DNA from: Lasioglossum baleicum
Taxonomy: Eukaryota; Arthropoda; Insecta; Hymenoptera; Halictidae
Direction: 5' to 3'
Length of the DNA stretch: 64,000 nt
Assembly: GCF_051020765.1 (NCBI RefSeq)
Contig: NC_134940.1
Span: 14,707,712-14,771,711, forward strand
Below are positions 54,777 to 64,000 of the stretch, piece after piece. A program made the translations under genes and the position numbers. Numbering within the stretch: the stretch's first letter is position 1; every line of letters begins with the position of its first letter. Under the pieces are notes generated by a model that was not told the DNA's origin, searched no databases, and worked only from the letters and a program-made list of their open reading frames with translations.

Positions 54777-55389
54777 GAGGGTGTAAAGAAATGTTTTGTC
54801 TTCGCTACCATAGGCGTAGTGATGGGCATACAATACTCTGTCTTGCACGTTTTCGAACAAATCAATCACCACAGGGTTTCGAATCAATTCGATATTTGTT
54901 CGAAATCAGAAATTCTTGAAACTCTTGAAAGTCTTGAGAATGTTAAGTCTTTTGATTATCTTAATAAATGTTGTACTTTTTATAATATTGGTAGTGATAT
55001 TAGATGTAACATTTCAGGAGTTTCAATTCTTGCAAACCTTCCAAAGTTTCAAGGTTTTCAAGATTTTCAAGACAATGAAGACTTTCAAGACGTCCAAGAG
55101 TTCTAAGCTTCGAATTATCTTGCAAGTGATTCGAATTTTTCGTCGTAAATATTGAATCGAAGCGATTCGAAGTGACTCAGATCCCATCACTACATAGACG
55201 TACTCTACATCTTCGGATCGATGAAGATCTGTAAAAGAAATCGCTGCAAAATTGTCCTAGACCTTCAATTTTCAATTTTTATTACCTACCTAAATTTATT
55301 TGACTTGGTAAAACCTTTTTGTACCTAAAAACAAAAATCTGACCTTGAAATTCAAGGTCAAGCAAGACCAAACATTTCTTTACACCCTG
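54777..55389. mobile_element. TA-flanked TIR element containing a nested hAT-like MITE
   Basis: Ends GAGGGTGTAAAGAAATGTTT and AAACATTTCTTTACACCCTG, about 24 bp of inverted repeat, with TA flanks (54775-54776 and 55390-55391). Excluding the nested 376-bp element and one 8-bp duplication, the element was about 230 bp. Its terminus ACACCCTGTA is the one repeated throughout the window, and this copy shows a matched pair. Confidence 0.8.
54817..55192. mobile_element. Nested hAT-like MITE, 8-bp duplication
   Basis: A 376-bp element starting TAGTGATGGGCAT and ending GATCCCATCACTA, flanked by CATAGGCG (54809-54816) and CATAGACG (55193-55200), 7 of 8 matching. The core consists of CTTGAAA/TTTCAAG-type motifs in both orientations. 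Frames such as 54819-55106 are products of this low-complexity repeat, not genes. Confidence 0.85.
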
Positions 55390-55391
55390 TA

Positions 55392-55609
55392 CATTTCAAT
55401 ATGTTACTTTATCAATTTAATTGTAATTGAATTCTAAGGAGTGTGTGATCATTTGTTGAATAAATAGAACCTATGTGGTAAAATATATAATAAATAATTG
55501 TCAGGAAATTTAATGTTGATCCAAATCTTTGAATTTACGGTTTACGATTCATTTAAATCGCAGATTCTTACGATTTTTGCTATTTTCAATCAATTATATT
55601 TCGTAACAT
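55392..55609. other. No gene seen
   Basis: AT-rich, unassigned. Confidence 0.4.
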
Positions 55610-55878
55610 ATATGCTTGATCGATTTCGATGAAACTTTGTACAAGTATATAACCGACTTAGACCTACCCGTGGCGCCCTCTAAATTTTCATCACAGGTAC
55701 AGATAAAAAATTAAAAAATCGTGACCTTTACTATTTCCTTCGCAATTGCGACCAATAACAATTTCTAAAAAAAGTTATGTACACATTAGCTAGTAAACTA
55801 ATCCTTCTAACGTCTGCAAAGAAACTCAAGCTGTTGGGTCCAGTTTTGAAAAAGTAATTCGTTTTTTGTACACCGACC
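55610..55878. mobile_element. Fold-back family fragment, right arm
   Basis: CGATTTCGATGAAACTTTGT, ATATAACCGACTTAGACCTA, CGCAATTGCGACC and AAAGTTATGTACACATTAGC follow the order of the right arms at 11900-12200 and 26080-26354. Diverged; left arm absent. Confidence 0.5.
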
Positions 55879-56777
55879 GTATACACTTTTATATCGTCTT
55901 TCTTCTAAAAGCAATTGAAAGCATATTTATCATGCGAAGAAAATTATTCCGAAAGCACATATAGATCACATCCAAAAGCCTCAACAATAAAAAAATCTCT
56001 GATTAGACCATAGTCACCTAGTACTCTCGGTGTTAAAACCCAGAAAACAGTAATCCTCGCCACAGACGTAGAAAATCCTCTGCTCAGGGTATCGGCAGGT
56101 TAATGCGTGGCAGCTTAACAGTTGCCAAATTGGAGTATCGTTTTACCATGTTTTTTTCCCCCGTTCGAATCTAGTCGGGGGATTGGTACGCTAGAATGGT
56201 CAGACGTGTCACGTGATCCCCCGGGCGCTAAACCTGATACTTCGCAGCTAGGTAAATGTGGCCGGGTAAGATTTGTTGTCACTGGATGCCGCTCAAGAGG
56301 TAAGCACGACAAATCCTGATCTCCGAGCAATCGCGATACCACTCGACGAACGCGTCGACCTAGTTTCCCGTAGTTTAGAGATCAATGTGACCGGGGGAAT
56401 CGAAGGAGGATATGTTTTTACGAGGCCGGCGGATGCGAGGCTCGTTCAACCGTCTTTAAAGATTGCTGAACCGATCAACGAAGGATGTACTTTTACGCGA
56501 TTTCCCAAAATACGTCTTTGTACCGTTTTAGCTCCTTCCTAATGCGATATCCGAACAGAAAAATTCCAACGTGTCCCGTGGAATTGCTATCGATCGCTTC
56601 CGCGGGTATATCTAACAGTACTCTGGCGGATATTATCCCATTAACCTCCCGGGACTTACATCTACATCCTAAAAATGTACTTCCGCAAAGGGGTGATTCC
56701 TGAAAGGTGATTTCAAGTAACTTTTTCGTTTCGTTAACGAGTTATCAACAAAAACCACGTACCAGTTGAGCAATAGG
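55879..56777. other. No gene recognised
   Basis: 56110-56700 is GC-richer with open frames on both strands. A donor-like AGAG|GTAAGC at about 56300 lacks a credible upstream acceptor. Not supported as an exon. Confidence 0.35.
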
Positions 56778-57014
56778 CAGTGGCGGCTCAAGTCAAGTGG
56801 AGGGACCAAGCGGTAGAAATTTTGGGGCCCTCAAACTCAAGTTAGAAATAAAAGTTGCAAGAGAACTCTCATAAACTTATTAACAAGAAAGAAAAGTAAT
56901 GAAAAATTACGTACCGTTACACATTGAATAAGTTTATTTAAAAATGCATACATTTATTTAAAATTCGGGGTCCCACACGGCCGCTTAGTCCGTTTACCGT
57001 TAGATCCGCCACTG
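56778..57014. mobile_element. hAT-like MITE with CAGTGGCGG ends
   Basis: A 237-bp element with ends CAGTGGCGG and CCGCCACTG, flanked by GCAATAGG (56770-56777) and GTAATAGG (57015-57022), 7 of 8 matching. The interior has TTTTGGGGCCCTC and an AT-rich middle. Non-coding. A fragment of a related element is at 18536-18690. Confidence 0.85.
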
Positions 57015-57038
57015 GTAATAGGAGTATGAATGAACAAT

Positions 57039-57202
57039 CAGAGTCGCTAGATACTGGGAGGGGGCACAAATCGAGGGGAACGCATTTACCCTCTCTGCCA
57101 GCACGGGTTTAGCCATGTCACGTGTGTCGTGGCGGAAGCATAGGGGTAGCGTCGTAGAAGGGGCAGATAGAGTGGGGAGATAGATCTTAATGTGGCGACT
57201 GG
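57039..57202 (-). mobile_element. Family C MITE with both ends
   Basis: Ends CAGAGTCGCTAGATA and ATCTTAATGTGGCGACTGG are inverted partners. Between them: AATCGAGGGGAACGCATTTA, CCCTCTCTGCCAGCACGGGT, TCACGTG (57118), GGGGTAGCGTCGTAGAAGGG and AGATAGAGTGGGGAGATAGA. It shows the full 164-bp structure; no target duplication is visible. Confidence 0.8.
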
Positions 57203-58053
57203 CTTCCGTCGAGCAGATTAGCGAGCCACCCGTTACAGCGCGCGGCGATAAATAAGCGGAGGCTCGCGGAATGCAACAATTTCACCGAAAAGAGAGCTCC
57301 ATTATGCAATAACCAGTTTCGAGCTCGGAGCGCCATGTTCCGCGGGCGCAATTGTTTTTTTCCATTTACGGCATTGCGCGGAATAATTGCACGTCGGTCG
57401 GTAAACCGGTAGCGCCGATGCGTCCGCGAGAGTACGTGGAAAAATACGACGCTTATCTATGCTAAATAGGAGCAATTACCGGGACAGAACTCGGTCAATC
57501 AAACGGTCTGTAACGGACGATCCATCCTGATTCAAAGATATTCGTACGTGCGAAATAAGCGGCGTCATAAAACGGCTGAATACGCCAGTGCAAATTGCAC
57601 CTTACCATTCGATTCGAACTGTCGTTCGACGTGCTCAGTCGCAAGGGAAAGGCCGTTCGCACGAGCGACTACGTTTCTTGACATTAACGAGTGACGATAA
57701 AATATCAATCTGTCCGGTAGTCACGGGCGCACGCATGCACGCGCGCGAGCGCTCTCGCACGGTATTACGGTATTAGCGACATGTTAGCGCCGCGTCACAT
57801 CCTTTGAAGCACTGGGACACACGGGACGTTGCAAATTTCCCGTTTCAGCGTCAAGTCCCACTTAGCGGGTCACCGAGGATTTCCCCGTCAGTTGTAACTG
57901 GAACGTGGTCGGGTTGTTTCAGTAGCTTTGTTCCTGGCATACCCGAACTTGTGCGTGACGTGCCATATATTGCGCCGGACGCTTGCCTTTTTTCCCCTTT
58001 CCCGCCGCTACTGATTCTTAACGCGTTCGGAATTTGACCGTTGCACAGTGTGG
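57203..58053. other. CpG-rich stretch, possible regulatory DNA
   Basis: 57203-57800 is CpG-rich and unlike the repeats around it, with no domain-bearing frame. Low repeat content makes it a candidate for conserved non-coding sequence, which only comparison with related genomes could show. Confidence 0.35.
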
Positions 58054-58460
58054 GGTATTTGGCTTGAAAAAGTGGAAAAAAGTCGATTTCTAAATTTTTG
58101 CGTATGTCATAAAATCTTTGTTGTCAGTTAAAGCTCTGCAATATTGTTTTCTCGATTTGTACACCCGTGAAGCAGTAAACTTCATCGAAAGTCAAGAGAT
58201 TTTAAGGCGCGCTTTGCGTTCTTAAACAGTCTCTAAAACAGCATTCGTTCATTGGCGATTTTCAAGTGTTTCAAGGAAAATTGTGTAAATTCTTGTATTA
58301 CGAAAGTTGCTCAGGAAGATATACAGAGCACTTTCGCGCGGATTTCATTTTGTTATCATCTAAATTAGTATAGTTATTCATATTTGAACATTGCCAATAA
58401 TTCTGTAAGTTCTTTTACGATTGCAAAACTTTATCGACGATTTTGTTGTATTTCGGTAAA
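58054..58460 (+). repeat. Dispersed repeat, uninterrupted copy
   Basis: Joins two parts found separately elsewhere: 58054-58200 matches 11364-11520, and 58224-58460 matches 4701-4735 plus 5449-5560 (CTTAAACAGTCTCTAAAACA, CTAAATTAGTATAGTTATT, GACGATTTTGTTGTATT). It shows the arrangement of the repeat before MITEs entered the 4.7-kb copy. Confidence 0.65.
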
Positions 58461-59224
58461 GATTTGTGATTATAAGCCAGCAAAGTTTCATTCCGGATAT
58501 GTCCGGATTCGATCTTCCGGCATTTTTCACCATCCGGCTCTACATCCCCTTTAAAATGACAACTCTTTATCTCGTCCAGACAATATACCTCATGAGACTC
58601 GTTGAACTTGAAATTTTAAATAAATTGCAATCCAGTCTAATTTAATACTGCAAAGTCACTGCTCGAGTCCCACATTTCAAGAATCGATTCTCCTTGAAAT
58701 TTTCAGGATTGCGCGGCGATGTTCGCGAAACATTCGGCGTGTACGGTACCATTCAAAGCAGTTTCTTTTACGGAGGGGAACCTTACAAAATGCGCAGATG
58801 TGCCGTGTATCTTTTCATCTTCATGTGTACCTCGCAAACTTTCCTGGGTTTTTGAGGGTACATCTTCTTTCGCATATCCACATAGGTGCAGGTTGCTATA
58901 TACAGCTACGCGACTCCTTGTTAGGAATGTATAAACATTCTACCTCGTACTCTGATGTCATCGGCTCGATAACTACACACGGTGTCGCAAGATCGTTGCA
59001 AGAAAAGTACGAGCGAAACTATCGCATGAATGCAGAAGGTTTGATGACCTTTTCCATGAATAGATAAGTCTGCTGCGTTACTAAAAAATAGTTTAAACAT
59101 CACATTAACTGCTACGTGTAACACTAATTTCTTAGCAGATTTAGAAACTCATTTTTTTTGTGATATATTCGAATAAATGTTATTGCGATGGTTGGAATGC
59201 AGAAAGATTAAATAAGTAGCCGCT
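58461..59224. other. No gene seen
   Basis: Mixed sequence; frames at 58719-59067 have no recognisable content. Confidence 0.4.
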
Positions 59225-59775
59225 ATGATAAATTTTAATAATTTTATTAATTAGTTTCAATATCTAATTATTTTGACTTCCATTTTCAAAATGAACACTT
59301 GCGAATCTGTATCTGTTTCTTTTCTATTTCTATATTATTAACCCCTATAAAATTATAATAATTAATCTAAAGTTCTTATCCCCTAATTTATTTATATTGT
59401 ATATATACTAAAATATATGAATTAAACTCTAAGAAAACTAGATATCTAAAAATTCGAATTACATTTCGCATCAAATTAAATATTTATAATTTTTATGCCA
59501 CAAAAGAAATTTTATCTAATTAGCTCGTTTATATTCGAGATTTATATAAAACTGTATCTTCAATTTAATTACCCCTGATACAAAAGGTACAAAAATAAAT
59601 CCTACTGCTTAAAATTTAACTAAATTTCTTCTACAATACTACTTTATGTAAAAAAAATAATTTATTTATAAATAATTACTACAATAAAATAATTTATTAA
59701 ATAACTTTTTTATATATGTTTATTCAAATATTAAAATTTATAAAATTAATATTCATCAAATATGCCTATCGCTGT
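59225..59775 (-). pseudogene. rrnL: Nuclear copy of mitochondrial 16S rRNA (NUMT)
   Basis: A block of extreme AT content, sharply different from both flanks. On the minus strand it contains GTACCTTTTGTATCAGGGG (59572-59590), a hallmark of the 5' half of insect mitochondrial large-subunit rRNA, and about 200 bp further along TTAGGGGATAAGAACTTTA, matching the GGGATAAG-CTTTA segment, in the right order. Only part of the gene is present and no flanking mitochondrial tRNA is recognised. Boundaries come from the composition change. It is non-functional in the nucleus. Confidence 0.75.
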
Positions 59776-60721
59776 TTCTGTTCAATTTTCTATCGACACG
59801 AAACAATTCCTCCGAGCTGATTTTGTATAAAATAACGATTAACTATCGGGGACATTATCTCGTTATTAAGGGCACAGGATATTCGATGAAAATTGTCTAT
59901 CGTGTCCACAAAATCGCGCGATCGCTCACCGAGCTAATATATAGAATCTAAATTACTATAATTCCCGAAACCGAATTACCGGAATAATTGAACAAGCGGA
60001 TTTATTATTCCCGTCGAATATTCTGCACGGTTTGATTCATATCAGACATTCTTAATCAGAACGTTGTACAACTTGTTCCGGGCAGGTACCGATGGAAACG
60101 TAATTTCAAGTTTATTGTGTAATCTAGATCGTGACTAGATTTTAAATGCGCCGGGCAAGCCAATGAAACACGTGCTATTACGAATAATGCGCTCGGTCTT
60201 ACTTTCATCAGTGGAACGTTGTTCAGCCGCACGTATATACTGGTTTCACGGAAGGTATAATGAAAGATAAGAGAATTTTTTTTTATGGTTGCAGTAGTTG
60301 ACACATGGCCTCATTGTTTTGCATCTCTTTGAGACCGCGTAATCCGTCCTGCGGGCCCCGTCTCCCCCCTTTCCCGTCGGTACTTTATCTTGTTCACTTT
60401 TGATGTGTCTCGTTTTTCGTTCTCGTCAGTGGGAAAGCGAAGAGGCTCCGGTCTGTTACAAAAAACCGTCGTTATTTAGCCTTTGTGCACTGGTCGGAGT
60501 CAATCCGACCTGAAACGGGTATAACAATTCTTCTAAACTAGCATTTCCATCGGAAATTTTCTTCGAAATAAATGTAACGCTCCCTTTGTACGCCCTGATC
60601 AATAAAAGCGGAATTAATCTATCAACTCTGTACGATTGTGATTTTTAAGCGCAATAGAAGCGTAGCCAAATAGAAATTTCTTTTACTGTTCTCTCTTTAT
60701 AATCATTTTTAAAAGTATTTA
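59776..60721. other. No gene seen
   Basis: Returns to ordinary nuclear composition. Minus-strand frame 60056-60304 has no domain. 60330-60480 is GC-richer. Confidence 0.4.
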
Positions 60722-60850
60722 TTCACTTTTATAACAAAAACAACTGGAAACGAATCGCGTGTACTTCTCCAGTTTTATAAATAATGATCGGAACAACTTA
60801 GCTCGGGTGCTTTTAGTCCCGATCTCCCCTACTCTGCTGGCGAACGCGTT
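60722..60850 (+). repeat. Element-free paralogue of 49382-50095
   Basis: CACTTTTATAACAAAAACAA and TTTATAAATAATGATCGGAA are separated by only about 20 bp, whereas at 49.4-50.1 kb about 620 bp lies between them. Shared sequence continues to CCCGATCTCCCC (60818), as CCCGGTCTCCCC does at the other locus. Confidence 0.75.
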
Positions 60851-60892
60851 AAGGAATGGAGAACGCGTGACAGTGGCTAAATCCTAAGCTAA

Positions 60893-61501
60893 CAAGGGAA
60901 CATATTCAGATGCGAAATTCGGATTTTGATAAAACTTTGGGAGTTTATAGTTCTTTGAAAAATATTTGATACGTATTTTTTTTTATCGGCAACCATCCAC
61001 TTTGAAGGGGTGAAAACAGCCCTGAAAGTTGGGGGTCAAAACCATACTTTTTGAGACATCTCGGAAACCAGAGGTCGAAAAAATTTGAATTTAAAAAAAA
61101 AAAAGAAAATCCTGAAACATGTATCCCCTATTTTGGATCAAAGATCACGCACCCAAGAGTTTACGTTAAAATTAACTACCAATAAATAAGAGAAACTACA
61201 AAAAGAAATCAAATTTTTAATATATTGTTTAAACAAAAAACTTTTGTTAAAATTTTCTTACGCGACTACATTGCCCATTGAAAAACACACACTTTAAAAA
61301 AAAATTCAAATTTTTTCGACCTCTGGTTTCCGAGATATCTCGAAAAGTATGGTTTTGACCCCCAACTTTGAGGGCTGTTTTCACCCCTTCAAAGTGGATG
61401 GTTGCCGATAAAAAAAAATACGTATCAAATATTTTTCAAAGAACTATAAACTCCCAAAGTTTTATCAAAATCCGAATTTCGCATCTGAATATGTTCCCTT
61501 G
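60893..61501. mobile_element. 609-bp hairpin element with TAA flanks
   Basis: Two inverted arms of about 215 bp, nearly identical. Ends CAAGGGAACATATTCAGATG and CATCTGAATATGTTCCCTTG, with TAA at 60890-60892 and 61502-61504. Inner pairs include GGCAACCATCCACTTTGAAG with CTTCAAAGTGGATGGTTGCC, and ACCAGAGGTCGAAAAAATTT with AAATTTTTTCGACCTCTGGT. The 170-bp centre is AT-rich and unpaired. Shares its outer terminus and flank type with 15620-15934. No coding frame. Confidence 0.9.
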
Positions 61502-61504
61502 TAA

Positions 61505-62244
61505 GTGTAGCGTTCGAGGTGGTATTAGCTGAGCCAGAAACGGGTCGGACAGCATCGTTTTTACGTTATCGTTCGGTCATAATGAGATAGGCCGCGAAAT
61601 ATCGGTGGATCTAACGATACCGTTCTATCACCGAGATCAATTCAGCGAGCAGCTTCTCCTCGCGAGGAATATATCGGAACCGTATTCCAGGATACTCGCG
61701 TGTGCCACTACAATCCGGTTAGCTGGTACGAGATTGCACGGAAATAGCCCGGAGATCATCGCTGTTCAATCTCAAAGTAGTCCACGAAACTCCGCTTCTG
61801 CTTCTCGAGAGGGGGACTCTCGTTTATGTGAGACCGTTCCAAGTCACCCCACGGACGACGACGCATCCCCAGAGCATACCCACGAATAAATTATCTCGCA
61901 GGGGTTGCGCCGTGGTCCCGTGTGTACGCGACACCGAGTGGACTACAGATGATTGCGCGTTATTGTGCTACGCAGCCGGTTATGGAATGTTAATGCCGAC
62001 TAATGAAGTCTGTCGAGCCGTGTGATCCGATTTACAAGGGAATGCGGTTTCCAAGATGTCCCGTCGTTATTGACTGAAAAGCGCAGCTTCTACGTGCCTC
62101 GACTTCGTAAATTATCCGCGATGCAGTTACCAAGTTTACCGCGCTACAATGATAGAGCAGTTATTGGATGAGTGCAAAAGGTCGTGACCGATTTTCACCG
62201 GTGGCGGGTACTTACGCACGATCACGCAATTAATATTTTATTGA
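61505..62244. other. No gene seen
   Basis: GC-richer than the hairpin. Frames at 61605-62025 have no domain. Confidence 0.4.
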
Positions 62245-62658
62245 GGTCGACGTTGCAATGAGCTACAAACGTTTAAAGATGGTAAAAATTGCAGTTTTTC
62301 ACGATTTTCGGCCTCCAACTGCAGTAATTCTAAGGATTCTTACATCTTTCAATGCCTGTCGTTTTTTTCCCGCATCAACTGATTTCTATGAAACTCGCAC
62401 AATGCGTATAATTGACACAGATCTACAGAACGTATTTTTTAAAATTTCAATATAGGCCCGCATAAAAAAGTTGTAAAATGCAACTTTTAGTATTTTCTCT
62501 ACAATTCCGACCAAATGCAATTTTTTCAAAAATTTCTTTTCACATCCTGTAGTAGACTAATTGCTCTAGCTTCCCCCAAAAAAGTTTAAACCGCATTGTC
62601 CAATATTTAAAAAGTTATGGTGTTTTTAAGAATGTCCGAATATTAGTGGGAGTCAATG
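62245..62658. mobile_element. Fold-back element, right half of the 25715 family
   Basis: TAATTCTAAGGATTCTTACA, TTTTTTCCCGCATCAACTGA, AATTGACACAGATCTACAGA, GTCCGAATATTAGTGGGAGT and end CAATG follow 26020-26354 at high identity. TA follows at 62659-62660. The left arm is missing or replaced. The 65-codon frame at 62258 arises because both copies share a stretch without stops. Confidence 0.85.
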
Positions 62659-62660
62659 TA

Positions 62661-63379
62661 CATATATTGCTTCCTGAATGTCCATGACATTCGAAAATGA
62701 GATTTATTAAAAATTGTGATTAGAACAAACATTTGAAACTCAACATTTTATGAATCCTACTTGACACCGAAAAAATTACCTCTTTTCTTATTGATACTCT
62801 GGAGAATCTATTTAATATTATGTGTCCATTTTTGTAGCAAATGAATAGTATTTGTCTAGATTTAGAGTATATCTTCTGTACTAAGATGTAATATTTATAA
62901 TTCATTGAGATAACAATGCTCAATAAACTAAAGAGAATCTTCAAAGTTTTCAATACTTGGTAAAGGATATCTTTCGAGTCCCTCATCGTCCCTCATTGTA
63001 TCAAAGTGCATAATTATCAGCGTTCTTTTCTCTATGAAATCATGCAAGAATCACATCCCATTCGGCCCCGGTACGCAAGTTATTATTGTTCAAAGAGTAT
63101 GTGTCGCCTGAATTGCGGCCGAACCTTTGCATGTTGATGATGCAGTCGAACAATTAATATTCGAAGATATTGAAGAAGAAAGTGATGACAATAATGATTT
63201 GTCAATATAATATAATATAATGCCAATTGTTATTATTGTTTATACAAGACCGAAGATCTGAAAAGTTGACCCCTAGACTTGATCGATAACGAAACATTAA
63301 ATCAAATGTTGTTCAATGGAGTGCAATAAGGAGACGAATAGATAGAATATCATTGAAAACATACTTCAGATAATCACCA
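62661..63379. other. No gene; short acidic frame
   Basis: Mostly AT-rich. At about 63124-63210 a plus-strand frame reads AVEQLIFEDIEEESDDNNDL, an acidic stretch that might be a transposase or other protein scrap, but it stops soon after and nothing else supports it. Confidence 0.35.
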
Positions 63380-63810
63380 ATCACCTAAAGGCTTCAGAGT
63401 GTCGAGGAGATCGTCGAGAGATTCAACATTGTCTGCATTTCTCCATTTGAAGAAACTCGAGAATTCAATTCCAAGCTCGATACAGGGGTACCGTATTCTT
63501 TAACAGAAAAGAATAAGCTAGACCGCGTCTTTGCGGTCACTTCTCTGCTTGGACGTCATAAAAAAGACCCTTTCTTGGATCTAGTCGTAACGGGTGACGG
63601 AAAGTGGATCTTGCACAACAACGTGCAACAAGAAAGAACTTGGAAACAAGCACAGGTGGAAATACAGAACCCGTGGTAGGTGCTGCTTACAAAGGTGTTG
63701 TTGTCTATTTGGCGAGGCAGCAGGGGAATCATTTTCTTCAAGTTTTTTCCACTTGGTGGAACAATCACATCGAATAAGTACTGTAAGCAACTAGCGCCAA
63801 CCCCGACGCG
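63380..63810 (+). pseudogene. Mariner transposase catalytic-domain remnant
   Basis: An open stretch of about 100 codons ending at the stop 63677-63679 includes KLDTGVPYSLTEKNKLDRV, HKKDPFLDLVVTGDGKWIL and HNNVQQERTWKQ. These match the LDxWVPHELTE linker and the TGDEKWI-Y-N block of mariner transposases, which holds the first catalytic aspartate (63596-63598); the usual E after GD is G here. Beyond the stop, a shifted frame reads KGVVVYLARQQGNHFLQVFS, resembling the next conserved block. The N-terminal domain, later catalytic residues and terminal repeats are not visible. Inactive. Confidence 0.8.
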
Positions 63811-64000
63811 GAAATTCAAGAAAAATATCCGGTTTCATTCGCCATCGTGACAACGCCAGACCAGACCGCATGTCGCCTAACAAACACCGCAAAAAACCGA
63901 AGGGGTCAAAGTGGAAAGACCTCCAACACAGCGCTCGCCGATCCTTGCGCTTTCAGATTCTCATGTGTTCTAGTCTCCGCGGAGAAATTTGAATATCGCA
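63811..64000. other. No gene seen; window end
   Basis: Possibly further decayed transposon sequence; nothing assignable. Confidence 0.35.

Noticed and set aside
54819..55155. Two overlapping plus-strand frames rich in FQDFQDN-like and TFQSFKVFK-like repeats
   Set aside because: They lie inside the nested hAT-like MITE and are produced by its low-complexity CTTGAAA/TTTCAAG core.
56122..56300. Possible exon before the GTAAGC near 56300
   Set aside because: No good acceptor, and the opposite strand is equally open.
62258..62455. Frame ending RIIDTDLQNVFFKISI, also present at about 26098-26149
   Set aside because: Both arise from the same arm of a fold-back element; similarity reflects element copies, not a conserved protein.
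63124..63210. Acidic frame as a piggyBac-type N-terminus
   Set aside because: Only about 25 codons, no downstream transposase domain and no TTAA-flanked ends nearby.
1..64000. tRNA, snRNA and known microRNA genes
   Set aside because: No tRNA B-box within a cloverleaf and no familiar microRNA seed-hairpin was seen by eye; a covariance-model search would be needed to exclude them.

Overview
The window looks like non-coding nuclear DNA from an insect, most likely a hymenopteran (bee or ant). Base composition is mixed, with AT-rich stretches, CpG-rich islands and many short microsatellites. Nearly every recognisable feature is a DNA-transposon remnant of insect type: mariner and Tc1-like pieces, hAT-like MITEs with 8-bp target duplications, a piggyBac-like MITE flanked by TTAA, and long hairpin elements. 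The order is inferred from this general character, not from a diagnostic gene.

I find no intact protein-coding gene. The longest open frames (up to 180 codons) show no recognisable domain and mostly run through repeats or CpG-rich DNA. Two short stretches (23303-23369 on + and 35909-35977 on -) look like internal exons with good splice signals and an open frame, so part of the window may be intronic. Neither was matched to a family.

Layout: 0-9 kb holds two hAT-like MITEs with low-complexity cores (4770-5342, and 6790-7397 with a perfect 8-bp duplication), a tandem duplication and scattered MITE remnants. 9-20.6 kb holds mariner and Tc1-like relics (9583-10016, 15945-16077, 17245-17435, 18699-19105), a 652-bp fold-back element (11552-12203), a hairpin element (15620-15934), and two non-LTR retrotransposon remnants (a reverse-transcriptase fragment at 12565 and a 3' end with a TAA-type tail at 19746-20360). 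20.6-30 kb holds local duplications, a candidate exon, one half of an inverted repeat pair (23490-23955) and a fold-back element (25715-26354). 30-44 kb carries many MITE copies plus mariner-type, piggyBac-type and hairpin elements. 44-53 kb has CpG-rich DNA, an A-B-A-B tandem array (44982-45672), a duplicated segment with a nested MITE (47.4 and 52.2 kb), and a composite repeat whose element-free paralogue is at 60.7 kb. 53-64 kb has nested TIR elements (54777-55389), a nuclear copy of mitochondrial 16S rRNA (59225-59775), a 609-bp hairpin with about 215-bp arms (60893-61501) and a mariner transposase remnant (63380-63810).

The elements do not form a functional system. They read as successive, often nested, insertions of non-autonomous elements whose transposase sources are absent or broken here. 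Three families dominate: family A (termini TAGACTGCGG, about 200 bp, a dozen copies), family B (termini CAGAG(T/G)TGGGCA with low-complexity cores) and family C (termini CAGAGTCGCCAGAT, GC-rich, carrying CACGTG palindromes).
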